Below are positions 10,237 through 22,234 of a DNA stretch of 62,558 bases, one piece after another. Each line of letters opens with the position of its first letter. The stretch's first letter is position 1. Under the pieces are notes generated by a model, which was given only the letters and a program-made list of their open reading frames with translations, was not told the DNA's origin and searched no databases. The translations under genes were made by a program, and so were the position numbers. This DNA is from Chara braunii (Eukaryota > Streptophyta > Charophyceae > Charales > Characeae): assembly GCA_003427395.1 (NCBI GenBank), contig BFEA01000833.1, forward strand, positions 138,335 through 200,892, written 5' to 3'.

Positions 10237-12376
10237 TCATCCATCCCTGTCGTACCATCCTAAGTCTACTGGGCTGTTTGGGGGGGGAGGGAAAAAGTCA
10301 GGGAACTCTTGGGCAGGTCTCATTGGGATATCTGTGTTAATCTTTGTCCAGTCATTGAATAATAGCCGGTAGTGCCTTTCTAAAACCTCCCCTGTTTTCT
10401 GTCCTCCTTTCCATTCCACTTTCCCTATCCTTCCACCTTTGTCCCCTCCCAGCCAGCTGGAGCTGAAGTTATGGATTTTTTGTTGGATGTCTCTTCTTGA
10501 GAGTATTGTCTGCGTCTGTAACTGAGTTTTGACTGTTTCCCATTTCGCAGTAATTTTTGTTTGCATCTGTTGTTTGATACTGTCCATGAATTCCGAACCT
10601 TCCAGCCTTACTCGTTCCATTTCGTAGGTACAGCGCCTTCGCCAAAGAGCCCAAAGCACTGCCCTGCGTCCTAATTTGAACATGTGATTAGTGAAATCGT
10701 CCGACCCATTATTAGTCCATATTTCACAGAGCAGGGCTTTCCAGTCCCACGGCCATGGGGTTTGCGTTTCTAATTGGTCCCAGATTCTGTCTCCAAAGCC
10801 AAATTGCTCCTGGGCATTAGAGAAATATGTGCTCGATAGTCTCGGGTCTTTTCCGGGCCGGGAACGTGTTTGTGCACAGTCTGCACCAGGGCAGGGTTTT
10901 CCCCATTTGCTCCAGACGAGTTCTGTCTATGAGCCAGTTGTTTGTTGGGAGGCAACGGTGCTCTATTTGCCATTGCGGCGAGGCGCACTTTGCAGGTTTC
11001 TCTTTTGCCATTCTAAACCATTTCATTTGCTTCATGTCCGCCCTACTTACATTCAATTGCCTCAACCAACGATCCTCTACCGTATCTCGCAAGTTAATTC
11101 TTGGTCTGAGAAGCCTATAGGTCGCCTTGACCGTGAGACTGTACAAGGTTTTCGTTGTTTTTCCCTCTTTCCTTGTAGGTGTTGACCATATCCATTCTGC
11201 CAGGTCTAAGACCAATTGGTAAATCGGGACATGCGGGAGGTAGGCTACCAATTGTTCTATTTCCTGAAGCACCCGGATTCTGAATAAATCTTCTTTGTTG
11301 TATATCGTTTTTTCTTCCGGTTCTGTCTGTTGAATCTCATTGTTCCATTTCCTTTGGTAGAGATTCAGCTCCACGCCATTGGTATCATGTTGTACGATCT
11401 TTCCTACCACACCTGGACGATTTTTGATTGCCACCCAGTCCGATTCTTGCAGGTCGGGGCCTTTCCTAAGAATCCTCCACCAGTCGAGGGAGATCTTTTC
11501 GATTAGAGTCTCTAAAGTCTCCTCTACTTTGTGGCAGTAACACAGTTTTTCTCTTAGCTGCTCCGTTTTAACCCACTCTCTATGATCGATGTCCCATATG
11601 TCGTTGATCCTAGTTACCCCCCGCTTAACCCAACTCCGCCCATGGGCGTCTCCACAGTGGAGGGTCTGTCCCTTCGAGTCCACCACCCATTTATTCCTGA
11701 AGAGGGGTTGCCGGACTACCTCTTCCCATCTTCCTGGTGGGGTTTTGTCTGGGAGAGGGAGGCTTCTCCATGTATTCAGCAAGGCAGGCCAGAACGGGTC
11801 ATTCCTCAGGTCCTCCCTTGCTGCTTGTCTGGGGGAGCCAGGAAGGCAGGTGCCTTGTTGTAATTTTGTTTTGGGGATGGACCATCCTCTGTTCTCCAGC
11901 CATATCAGAGGATCACATTCTGTTGCTGTTTGTGGGGCCAGACGGACAATTTGTTCCAAGGCAAGCCCCTTCCATGGGGTTTCAGGGCCGAAGATGAGCC
12001 TTTTGAGCCACTGTAGAGCTAATGCTTTGGTTTGTATTGCCAGTGTGGGGTCTATGATGCCCAGCCCTCTTCTTGATTTCGGTTGGGTTATGGATTGCCA
12101 TGTCACCCTGCTTATGACACCCTGGTGCTCGTGGTTCCCTCGCCACAGGAAGGCAGCTATCTGACGTTGCAAGGGACGAAGGGCACTCTTGTCTAATGCC
12201 CAAATGGCTGATTTATACCACAGGGTAGCCAGAACGACGTTGTTAATTATTAGCGCACGACCGAACAGGGATGTATGTTTGTCCTGCCATTGAGTCATTT
12301 TCTCCAAGGGGGGCTTGGAGATCCATTCATTATTAACTGATGGTTTGTCGTCGGCTGACATCATAACCCCCAACAC
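10237..12376 (-). pseudogene. LINE B C-terminal region, 519-codon open frame plus tail
   Basis: From 12376 to 10817 the minus strand stays open for 519 codons and carries HTSLFGRALIINNVV, WQSITQPKSRRGLGIIDP, HDTNGVELNLYQRKWN and a zf-RVT-like segment (WQIEHRCLPTNNWLIDRTRL, then LPWCRLCTNTFPARK with a Cys pair). A second frame, 10683-10237, adds RLGRRAVLWALWRRRC and the family end block VEWKGGQ / YRLLFNDWTKI. One frameshift near 10800 separates them. The open length supports recent purifying selection on this part in the parent element; its biochemical role is not known. Confidence 0.8.
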
Positions 12377-12400
12377 CCTGATGGGGGCTTCCTGGGGGAG

Positions 12401-13410
12401 TCATTTGATCTTGGGTTGCTCCGGGGGTCTCACCCCTTGGTGGTGTATCCACCATCCTTGGGTCTTGTTTCCCCAGTTTACCTTCATGTCGGAAAGGCTG
12501 CAAAACAGATCCATAATGTACCGGATTTCGGCCACTGCCTCTCGTGATGCGTCGATCATGAGGGTCAGGTATCGGCAAAGAGAGAGCAAACCGGGATCGC
12601 ATCCTGCGGTATTGAAGATACTTTGATTCTCTTGATGTCTTTGTGTGTTCTCAGGTTAGTAGCTAAGGCCTCCATGACAATGACAAAAAGGTAAGGGGCT
12701 ATTGGATCTCCTTGTCTAACGGACCTTTGGAGTTCAATACGCGGAGCTAGATTACCATTTACCATGACTCTGGTTGTTGCGTTCTCATGCCGGATCCTCA
12801 CCCATCGCCTGAAACCTGGCCCAAAATTGAGTTTTTCAAGGCAATTTTCTAGGAACAACCAGTCCACATGGTCGTATGCTTTCTCAAAGTCAATGAAGAT
12901 AATTGCCACGTTATGTTTGGACTGTCTTATCAGCTTAATCATTTCATTGATCAGAAGTATGTTGTCTTGGATGTTCCTGCCTTTAATGAACCCAGTCTGG
13001 TCTGGATGTATGATCTGTGTCATGACAGGTACCAATCGGTTTGCAAGAGCCTTCGCTATTAGCTTATAGACTACTGTAAGTAGTGTGATAGGCTTGTAGT
13101 TTCTAATATTACTCCTGTCCCCTTTTTTTGTACAGAATGGTTAATACTCCTTGACTCACTATTTTCCATGTCTGGCCCATTTCCCATACTGTACCTCGTG
13201 ATAGTAGTCCATGAGGTCTTGAGAAATGCTTGGCCATAGAGTCTCCCAGAATTCCTTGGGCCATCCATCTATGGCTGGGGTCTTCTCTTCTTCCATTTGA
13301 CTTAGAGTTGTCCATATCTCTTCCTTTGTCAGAGGTCTGTCCAAGGCTTCTCTTTGCTGGCCTGTAAGGGTTTGGTTTAAGGGATGCAGGAAAACCTTTA
13401 TTTCCCCCAT
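12401..13410 (-). pseudogene. LINE B reverse transcriptase domain
   Basis: Minus strand. LTKEEIWTTLSQMEEEKTPA and DGWPKEFWE (13390-13250) form the RT N-terminal block; a frameshift near 13110 follows. Then TGFIKGRNIQDNILL, IIFIDFEKAYDHVDW (catalytic Asp) and SVRQGDPIAPYLFVIVMEAL appear in the open segment 13035-12565. It ends at CSLFADT, so the FADD box is disturbed: the second half (LTLMIDAS) continues in another frame from 12589. One indel therefore separates this copy from an intact RT active site. Confidence 0.85.
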
Positions 13411-13438
13411 GCGTTGTGCCGTGGCTAGGTGTCCAACA

Positions 13439-14343
13439 TTAAGATGTGAACAGATTTTGGTAGAAGTCTCTAGCTATTTTAGTGCAGGCTGCCGTAGATG
13501 TGTGTAGGTGTCCTTGACTGCAATCAGGATCTTCCAGGGCTTCAATTATAGTTCTACGAGACCTGACTTTGGCCCTTGTGAAAAATTTTGCTTCCATTGC
13601 CCCTTCCGTGTTGTGCCTAGAGAGCTTCCCGCGGATTCTGGCCCCTTGCCATCGGTGCTCCATGTAGCCCAGGATGCGAGATTCCATGTCTTGAATGTCA
13701 TTGGCAATCTCAGTCTGTTGGTCAACATTCATTGTGTCATCTTCCGCTTGTTGTAGTTGTTGGAGTTGGTATTGTAAGTTCATCTCCTGTGCGTGGCGTT
13801 GCTTTGCGAGAAGCTTGGAGTATTCGTTGTACTTTCGGCCCAGAAAGTGTAGGCCGTTGTTGAACCATATAATAGGGTTACTTACCTGGTTCCTTTGACC
13901 CTGCCAGAAGGACCAGACTTCCTTGAGATAGGTTTGGAAACGTTCTATTTTAAGGAGGGATGTGTTGAGTTTATAAAAAACGATGCCTTGGTCTGACTTC
14001 TTCCTAAAGGCAAAGATAGCTATACACATCTCATGATCTAGACCAGGGTGAGGGCTATGAGAGAATATTTCTTCTATTTGTAGGGCCCCTTGTATCTCTT
14101 CCGAGGCCAAGATCAAATCCATGCGGGATTTGGAGGTCTTCTCCTTACTGTTCCTACAAAAACATGTGAAGCGCCTGTCTGTCGGGAAGTGTCTTCTGAA
14201 GGTGTCGAAAAGGTTAAGCGATTGGAGCAGTTCTGCAATGCTCCTTTCATCGTTTTGTACGTACTGTATTTTTTCTAACTCGGTAAAGAATTTGGGAGTG
14301 ACCCTCAGACAAAAGTTCTTTTTTATTGTTTTGGAACTGTCAC
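13439..14343 (-). pseudogene. LINE B end of endonuclease domain and linker
   Basis: Minus-strand translation gives SRMDLILAS, then PGLDHEMCIAIFAFRKKSD, the end of the AP-endonuclease fold with the catalytic His (DH pair), then a linker rich in Gln and charged residues with coiled-coil character (LQYQLQQLQQAEDD). The region ends with IARDFYQNLF, the block just before the RT. Upstream catalytic residues (Glu, first Asp) are absent because the copy is truncated. Residues before the open frame (14123-14340) continue the endonuclease in the same family order. Confidence 0.8.
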
Positions 14344-14344
14344 T

Positions 14345-14545
14345 GCCTTTTATTTTATTTTATTTTATTTTATTTTATTTTATTTTATTTATTATTATTT
14401 AAAAGAAAAAAAACCCTTTTGATATCCCTTTATCCCAGCGGTGGTAAGAGAACCGCCGGAATTGAGGGCTTACCTGTCGGGCTGCTCCGTCTATTGGTGG
14501 CGAGCGACACCTGCTGGACACCGGGTCCAGCGTCCCATTGATACA
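14345..14545 (-). mobile_element. Solo LINE-type tail with (TAAAA)n end
   Basis: A TTTTA tandem repeat at 14345-14398 is the complement of a TAAAA-type tail. The terminal hairpin follows at 14513-14531 (stem GCTGGA/TCCAGC, loop CCCGGTG). The distal part, CGGTTCTCTTACCACCGC on the minus strand, differs from the main family and is found again near 60135, so it is a subfamily with its own last ~50 bases. Confidence 0.7.
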
Positions 14546-15185
14546 TCATGTAGTTCCGAGAGTGTTGTCAGGGGCTGTGGTCGTTTCAGTTCTCAGTCCC
14601 GGGCTCCATTGTCCCTTGGAGCTGCCTAATTATTCCCATCCCATAACAAGGGCGCCTCTCAACTCTTGCCCCAGCCCCTTCTGCAGCTCCCCTATTGCAT
14701 GTGTATGTGTTGGCTCTGTGTACCCAGCGTTTACACCTGNATATGTGTGGGCTCGAGAGCCATGAATGTCTGTAAACCAAGAATGTAGCAGTTCCAGCTT
14801 CTNNTCACTTAGCAACGAGCTGTGGCACCANTGATGCANGGCCACAGTCACTATTGAAGGCCATAATCCTTAGGCCCTTTTCCCCTCCCAGTGCTTCTTA
14901 AACCCAGACCCTACAACCAATTGAGTCGCCGCCATTAAAAGCATTGTGCAGCAGTTGTGTTCCTCCCGTGCCATGTCTATGTGTTGACTCTGTGTACCCA
15001 GCGTTCACACCTGTACATGTATGGGCTCGAGAGTCGTGGATGTCTGTAAACCAAGGTTGTACCAGATCCGGCCTCTTTTCACTCAGCACCGAGCTGTGGC
15101 ACCTGTACCTCTTAAACCCAAACCCCACAACGAGTTGAGTCGCCGCCTTCACAAACATCGTGCGGCAGCTCTGTCACTGCCTTTT
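14546..15185. repeat. Imperfect tandem dimer, units of about 216-274 bp
   Basis: GTGTATGTGTTGGCTCTGTG at 14701 recurs at 14975, and TTGAGTCGCCGCC occurs near 14921 and 15135. The first unit contains about 58 additional bases and several ambiguous N calls (14740, 14803-14804, 14831, 14839). No coding signature. Confidence 0.7.
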
Positions 15186-15189
15186 ATAG

Positions 15190-16040
15190 GCAAACTCAAA
15201 ATGCAAATATACCACAGATGGACACAAAATGTTTTGGGCTCGCCCAAGATACGACCAAGTGCACAGTGGTTGAAGCCCTGTATGACCCCAGAAGGACATA
15301 TGACACCCCCATCGTCACCACGGCAGGATGTGTGAAAATAGCCCGCGATTTTTGTAAGGAGTTGTTTGCCACGCATTGTCCCCCCACTGACGAGGACACC
15401 CGGCTGCGTCAGATTGAGGAATTCCTCCAGCCCACGACTAAAACCCTCTACCCAGAACAAAGGGAGGCCACGGCAGGATGTGTCAAAATAGCCCGCGATT
15501 TTTGTAAGGAGTTGTTTGACACACATATTCCCCCCACTGACGAGAACACCCGACTGCGTCAGATTGAGAAATTCCTCCAGCCCATGACTAAAACCCTCTA
15601 CCTGGAACAAAGGGAGGGCCTAGAGGCGCCCCTAACCAAGGAGGAGATATTGACGGCTCTCTTACCAATGGAGGAGGAGAAAAAATCCGGATTGGACGGT
15701 CTCCCAAAAGAATTTTAGGAGACAATGTGGGACCAGTTGAGTTTGGAACCTTATGGATGATTACAGCAAAGTATGGCGTACGGGCAGCATGGGGGAACTG
15801 GTGGGCCAAGGGGTGTTGTCCCTCCTTTACAAGAAAGGAGACAAATTGAATATATGGAACTACCGCCCTATCACCCTCCTCACTGCCACATACAAAATGG
15901 TGGCCAAAGCATTGGCAAACAGAATGATTCCTGCCTCATACTAAGATCTGATACACCCATCCCGAACTGGGTTCATGCAGCAGAAAACATCTTACTGACA
16001 CACGAGATGGTGCAATAAACCCGACAGTCCAAACAAAACG
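15190..16040 (+). mobile_element. LINE C fragment with in-frame 150-bp duplication
   Basis: Plus-strand translation gives the block before the RT (VKIARDFCKELF, QIEEFLQP) twice, because 15321-15470 is repeated at 15471-15620 in frame (period 150 bases, 50 codons). It continues with APLTKEEILTALLPMEEEKK and GLDGLPKEF, then, after breaks, the RT N-terminal part to ARQSKQNA at 16040. There the A-tail complement of LINE D interrupts it, just before the position where sister copies continue with IIFIDFEKAYDH. Confidence 0.85.
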
Positions 16041-16234
16041 CTTTTTTTTTTTTTTTTACACAGAGCTCCGGTCTATTGGTGGGGAGCAGAACCTGCTGGA
16101 AATCGGGTCCAGCGTCCCATGATATATGAAAAGCTCAAAATGCTCGTAATGCTGACCTATGTCAGTTCCATAACTCAGACGCTACTGCGAGCATTGACTA
16201 CCCCAGGAAGCTGGGGGGTTAACTGAGCAACAGA

Positions 16235-17062
16235 TAATGATCGTAGCCAGGAAGGTGGTTGTGTATGCAAGTGGAGTCCTCCCGGGGGGGCTCCAGGGGA
16301 GAGCTCCATGTGTGGGTATGTGTAGGTGTGGGTGACACGGGGGGTGGATGATTAGGCATTTCAGGACAGGATTTCCACCAGGGAAAAGGCATTAGGTGGG
16401 AAGGGGTCTGGGAAATCCGAGGGAGGGCATAGTGGGAACGAGGGCTCCATGTTTGTCCAGTCTTTGAAAACTAGGCGGTAATTTCTCATTTCTTCCAAGT
16501 CCCGCTGTCCATCTCCCCTATCTCCACTCCATTCCACCTTGGCAATCTGCCCTTCTCTCTCCCCTCCAACCCAGTCTGTGCAGAATGCTGTAATCACCTC
16601 CTGGCATCGCCAACTTGTCTACAAAGGTCTAGTTGTGATTTTGTAATGATCATAGCCAGGAAGGTGGTTGTGTATGCTAATGGAGTCCTCCCCGAGGGCC
16701 TCCAAGGGAGAGCTCCATGTGTGGGTATGTGTAGGTGTGGGTGACACGGGGTTGGATGATTAGGCATTTCAGGACAAGATTTCCACCAAGGAAAAGGCAT
16801 GAGGTGGGAACATTGGGAAGTGGTCTGGGAAATCCGAAGAAGGGCATAGTGGGAACGAGGGCTCTATGTTTGTCCAGTCTTTGAAAACCAGGCGGTAATC
16901 TCTCATTTCTTCCAAGTCCCGCTGTCCATCTCCCCTATCTCCACTCCATTCCACCTTGGCAATCCACCCTTCTCTCTCCCCTCCCACCCAGTCTGTGCAG
17001 AATGTTGTAATCACTCTCCTCGCATCGCCAGCTTGTCTAAAAAGGTCTAGTTGTGATTTTGT
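16235..17062 (-). repeat. Tandem duplication of LINE D 3' end, period about 410 bp
   Basis: TAATGATCGTAGCCAGGAAG at 16235 recurs as TAATGATCATAGCCAGGAAG at 16644; both units encode the end block FCTDWVGGEREG ... YRLVFKDWTN and end with CTAGTTGTGATTTTGTA. The units differ by scattered substitutions and one ~12-base indel. Confidence 0.9.
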
Positions 17063-17839
17063 ATCCGACCACCTTTGCGTAAGCTCTAGCTCCACCTGCT
17101 GCTGAATCTGATCTGTGATCTCAGGCCCCTCTATGCTCACCTTCTCCAGGGCTAGGGTACATCTCTGCCACCAAAGTGACCATATCACCGCCCTCCTTCC
17201 CAGTCTGTACACATTCTCTACAAAGGTTGCGGCTTCTCCTGCCGGCGGCCAATACCCAGCCAATATGGCTCGCCATGCCAGGGCCAGGGGATGTCAATCC
17301 CCATTTTCCGTCATATGCGGTCCCACCACATCCATGTGAACTGAGCAATCGGGCATTGCATAAAAATGTGCTCAATGGTCTCCGACTCTCCGCCTTCTTG
17401 TGGGAGGGGAAAAGGCTCTGGCACCGCTGGCACCATGGCAGTAGCAGGCCCCTTTGCTCCAGGTTAGTGCGGTCTGTCAACCAATCGTTGGTCGACAGGC
17501 AAAGATCAACTATTTGCCATTGTAGGGAGGTGATCTTCATGGGCTTAGACTTTTGTTCCTTAAACCAACGAAGCAGCGTCAGGAGGGAGCGGTCGACGTT
17601 AAGGTGCCTAGCCCATCGATCGTTAACCAAGTCTTTCAAATGTCGCTTGGGTCTAAGCATTTTATAGGCCGATTTGGCTGATAGCTGATAAAGGCTAATG
17701 TGACCAGCATCGGGGTCTCCCCTCTTTTGGGGGAGCTTCCATGTTCATTCCAATGGATCCAGAGCCAGATCCTGGACCTCTCTCGTTTCTCCTCCATGAT
17801 CCTCGCCCGATACACTAATGTTCTCTCCATCTATGAATC

Positions 17840-18352
17840 CCCCGCGGTCGGGCCTCGGTCGCGGTCGCCGCGGGCACGACTGCGGACCGCGGTCTTGGCC
17901 GCGAGGCCGCGGTCATGAAAAACAAAAATGAAAAAAAAATAATTTCAAAAAAATCTGAAACAAATATATGTTATGCCAAAAAATAAACTGGACAACTTTT
18001 GCCTTGGGGTCATATCAAAATTTGTTACCAAATTTGAGATAAAAAACAAACAAAATCCTTTATTTTTCTTATTAAAAGAATAAAGTGAAGAACTTAGGGA
18101 TTTCTGTTTTTCATTTTCTTAAATAAAAAAAAAAGAAGTCAAAAAATAAAACAAAAAATATACAGTTGTAGAGCGCACAAAAACCTACAACCCCATTTTT
18201 TTTATTTTTTTATTTTTTTGTCTATTATCCTAGGAGTTAAAAATGTCGGGGTTTTCCGACCGCACTCGGCCGCGGGCGGTCAGTCGCCGCGCGTGGGATC
18301 CTGACCGCGGGCGGTAAAATGGGCCGCGGTCGCGACCGCGGGTGATACATAG
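17840..18352. mobile_element. MITE-like insertion with GC-rich palindromic ends
   Basis: About 510 bases that break the LINE D frame. The left end starts CCCGCGGTCGGGCCTCGGTC and the right end, read from the other strand, starts CCCGCGGTCGCGACCGCGGC, so the first ten bases form a terminal inverted repeat inside longer CCGCGG/GGTCGCGACC palindromic clusters. The centre (17920-18230) is strongly AT-rich with A/T runs. No ORF. The flanks share GATACA..CTCTCCAT, a possible imperfect target duplication. Confidence 0.6.
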
Positions 18353-19392
18353 CTCTCCATCCAAACAAAGGGAGCGTGGAGGGCGCCCATTCTGGTGGTG
18401 GTGTAGTATTCGACTAGGACTGTTCGGGGGAGACTGTGTGAATCTGACCGATCCTCGGTGGGGTCTCCCTACTTGCCACCCAATCACCTTCTCTCAGGGT
18501 GGGGCCTTGTTTGAGAACTCGATGTCACGCCAGCGGGATGGTTCCGATTAGGTTATCTAAAAGTTCCTCCACATGATGCCCGTACCGTAAGATTTCCCGG
18601 AACTGATCAGCTGTTAACCAGTCTCGTTTCTCGTTGGCCCAGAGGTCCCCACCTCTAAGGACCCCTCGTTTGACCCAACTTTTCCAGGGCAGGGTTGAAC
18701 TTGACATGGTGCAGCCCCTCCGGTCCGTCACCCACCAAATACCAAATAGGGGTTGCCAGTAGACCTCCTCCCATCTGTCGGGGTGGGTCCTATCCGGGAG
18801 CGAGAACCCGCGTCAAGAGCCCAATAGAGATGGCCAGAAGCTGTACAGTGTCCGGTCTCCACCGTCTACTCCCTGCCTCCCTTGTGGGAGTTGCGTGGAA
18901 CCGTCCAAAACCGGTCTTCCAACCATGTCAGCGGGTGTACCCCATCGGGGTTTGCCGGGGCCAGCCGGGCCAGATGCTCCAGGGCCAAAACACTCAATGG
19001 GCTCTGGGGGCGAAAATAAGCCTTTTAACCCATTTTAAACGTAGCGCTTGATCCCACGTCACCCGCTAATCGCATTGCTTTGCTCACAATCCCCATCCAT
19101 AGAAAAGCCGCCGCTTTTCTTTGAAGCCTCCTTAGGGCATTTTTGCTTAACGACCATAATAAGGATTTGTACCATAATGTTGCAAAAACTACGTTGTTAA
19201 CTACTAGCGAGCAGCCGAACAAGGAGGTGTACTTATTTCTCCAATTGTGTAGCTTTTGCAGGGAACTGATCCATTCATGATTGGTTGGTGGGCGACTCCC
19301 TGCGGTCGTGGATACCCCTAAGATTCTCAATAGGGCCTCTAGCGGCATCCATGCAATGTGCGGCGACTCTGGGGGGCACCCCCCTAAATACA

Positions 19393-20352
19393 TCATCCCT
19401 GTGTCTTAATCCCCCAGTTGACCGTCATGTTGGAGACCCCAACAAACCTCTCCATCATCTGCCGGATTTCCTCCATGTTACAATGTGTGGCCTCCGCCAT
19501 TATTGTGAGGTCATCTGCGAAAAGGGAGCACACAGGGATTGCCTCCTCCGGGATGTGTGTAATTTGAATCCAAGTATTATTTTTGTTTGCCTGGAGGCTG
19601 ACGGCTAATGCCTCCATAATAACCAGGAAAAAGAAAGGGGCAATTGGGTCCCACAGGCGAACCGACCGCTCCAACCATACGGGCGGCGCTGAACACCCAT
19701 TGACTTGAACACATGTGGTTGCATTTTGGTGTATGATTCATATCCACCGCCTGAAAACTGGCCCATAATTAATTTTTTCGAAACACCTATCGAGAAAAAG
19801 TCAGTCCACATGGTCATAGGAGTTTTCAAAATCGATAAAAATCAGGGCCACATTTTGGCGGGAGTGTCTTGTGAGTTCGAGTACTTTATGGACCAAGAGA
19901 ATATTATTGCATATTCCTATTTTCCATGAATCCGGTTTGGGATGGGTGAATAATGTCTTCCATTACCGGGATCATTCTATTAGCTAAGGCTTTGAATATC
20001 ATTTTATACACCACCGTGAGGAGTGCAATTGGTGAATTTTGTCCCTTTTTTTTATATAGGAGGGTCAATATCCTTTGGCCCACCTTCTCTCCCATCTCTT
20101 GTATATACCATACCTCCTTGTAGAAATCCATGACATCCCTAGAAAGTCCCAAGTGGTTTCACAAAACTTCTTGGGGAAGCCATCAATCCCACATGCCTTC
20201 TCCTCCCTCATTTGCAGAAGGTCGGTCCATATTTCTTGCTTGGAGAGCGGGGCCTCTAGGGACTCACGCTGCTCACACGCCAGCACCTTGTCTACCGATT
20301 CCAGGAACTCCTCAATTTGACGATCATGGTACGGTCCGTCCGACTTGTCCAC
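19393..20352 (-). pseudogene. LINE D reverse transcriptase domain (broken)
   Basis: Minus strand: SLEAPLSKQEIWTDLLQMRE and CGIDGFPKKF (20290-20180), GQRILTLLYKKKGQNSPIAL and QTGFMENRNMQ (20090-19904), a damaged FIDFE..YDHVDW equivalent (about 19800-19850), DPIAPFFFLVIMEALAV (19655-19600) and VCSLFADDLTIMAEAT (19535-19480) with the FADD catalytic pair intact. The motifs occur in at least three frames. It belongs to the same family as LINE B but to a diverged subfamily. Confidence 0.8.
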
Positions 20353-20450
20353 ATGCGAGGAGAAGAGGTCTTTATAAAAAATCGTATGTTATCTTGGCGT
20401 ACAAACCTTGTAAATATGTGCAACAAGCAATACTGAGGTGAAGCGTCGGT

Positions 20451-22234
20451 CCCTGTAAAAAATCAGATTCAATTGCACAACATACCACACAAATTGACAA
20501 ACCAATTCATATTGCTAGCAAAACATCATTACTACTACTGTCAGTGTACATCTACTGTCTCAATAATTGGGCAAAGAGTTTCCACATGGTATTCTTATCT
20601 CGCACAAAGTTCCTATTGCCCAACTCAAGTAATGGTCAAGGTAACCACAACTTCTCAGTTCAATCCCTGGGAGGATGATGACTTCCTTCATATCCATCCC
20701 AACGTTGGAGTTCTCGATCATGTTTAGAGCACTGATAATGGTAAGTAAAGTCTTTTTGCTACTCCAATATCCTCATGTTTTTTCATTCATCGATTTTTGG
20801 CAGCATCCAACGTACGAAAACATGTTCCTCACACACAACTTACATCCTACGAACTCCCATGTGGCTTCATTGTTATCCGTCTTCTTTGTTGTAGCATTCA
20901 ATGTTATCTTTCTTGGTTGTACAAGGAAAAGGAAGGTGAATAAGGGAAAAAAAAAAAAAGATGCTTGATAACATTTCCTTGCGCTACCACAAGGACTTTA
21001 TACTGAAAAAAAACATATATTGGACTGAATATCGTCGAGGTTCTGGAAACTAAAATCTTTGTCCGTGAAAAAACAGATGACGTCATAACGATGCATAAGT
21101 TCAAAAACAATGAGAGTATTTGGGTCATCCATTAAAAAAAAAACAGATTCATGATAACCAGACACTTCGACTTCTTTTCTCCAAAAGAACAGAAGTTGAC
21201 CACTATTATGCGTACCGTGTACAAAATTCATACAAATACTAGTATGGCAGCCCTACTACCACTCAATATGGTCACCTTCCACCAGGCACCTAAAAGGGAT
21301 GGGGCTCCCAAACATATGTATTTGTTATGGGCTATAGCAAGGGTGAGTGAAAAGTTGGGAGGGATCTAGCACCAACTTACAAAACATTTTCAAGCCTGCT
21401 ACAACGAGTGGAGGCAACATACGTTCCCAGTTCCGACAGACAAAGGGAAATAAGTCACTGCATGCAGCAACAAGATTGATTGACCATATCAATATTTGGT
21501 ACATCGAACGTTCGCACTATGTGATCTCATGCCGCTTACTATGAGAAACTCTATCTTTCAACAAACGTCTTTTAACTTTTTGTCCTGAGTTATCTAGCAT
21601 GCGGGAGAGGGCAAAACCTAGGTTTTCTGTGCCTGACCCGCCAAATGTTTTGATTCGGAATGCGTACTTACGACACGTCACTCAAAGTTAGCGATACTCC
21701 CGCCCACCGAGAACTTCGAACAACATATCGTATATAGGCTCTACCTGTTTTTTTTCATGATGTTCTCGACCGACTACATAGGCAAGATACTCACATATGT
21801 TTGGAATGGTAAGTGGACTCGAGGCCTGTTAGACGCGTGCCCTCTCGTCGCAGAGGTCTGATCTAAAGGTCCGAAGCTTTTCGCATGAATCCACATGGCT
21901 AGGGTAGATTAAATGTTTAATTGAGAAATAATGTTTAACCTTAGTAAAGCAATTTCGACGTGGAGGAGCAAGTGCTCGACGCAGGCAAAGATAACGTAGC
22001 GAGTATTTAAGAATCAAGAAGTACTAGCTCCTACTCAGACTGAAGGTCTGATGTGTGCATGAGTGGCGCACAATTACAATGTGGTTAATGCTGCGACATG
22101 TAAACCTCTAGGCTATATTGTGATAATGAAGTTTTCAAGTCAAGTCTACAAAGATTGATGTATGGAAGATAAAGCGTAGTCCCACCACACACTGTTTTTG
22201 GCTGCCTAGTGCAATAAAAAACTCCCACTATGCC
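20451..22234. other. Low-information DNA; possible eroded end of the RT relic
   Basis: AT-rich, with only short overlapping reading frames. Some minus-strand frames (21829-22017, 20998-21231) could be the C-terminal continuation of the reverse transcriptase relic that starts upstream on that strand, but I cannot align a motif there. Confidence 0.35.

Larger units (their letters stand above)
10006..14343 (-). mobile_element. LINE B, best preserved LINE copy
   Basis: Complement of the A-tail at 10006-10022, then on the minus strand a 3' UTR and nearly the whole ORF2 back to the end of the endonuclease domain near 14340, where it meets the TTTTA-rich tail of another element. It lacks the endonuclease N terminus, so it is 5'-truncated, as usual for target-primed insertion. 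Only a few frame breaks occur and the RT C-terminal part is open for 519 codons, which suggests a younger insertion than LINE A. Confidence 0.9.
16042..20450 (-). mobile_element. LINE D, inserted into LINE C and itself interrupted
   Basis: T-run 16042-16057 (A-tail complement), terminal hairpin 16095-16113, second hairpin 16201-16216, then the coding region on the minus strand. Recognisable pieces: end block (16361-17263), zf-RVT-like segment (17121-17660), mid-region (18525-19396), FADDLTIMAEAT in the frame 19393-19674, RT blocks (19674-20152) and the pre-RT block up to about 20450. Frames are broken by stops and indels throughout. The 3' part is duplicated (16235-17062) and the mid-region carries an insertion (17840-18352). 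Confidence 0.85.
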
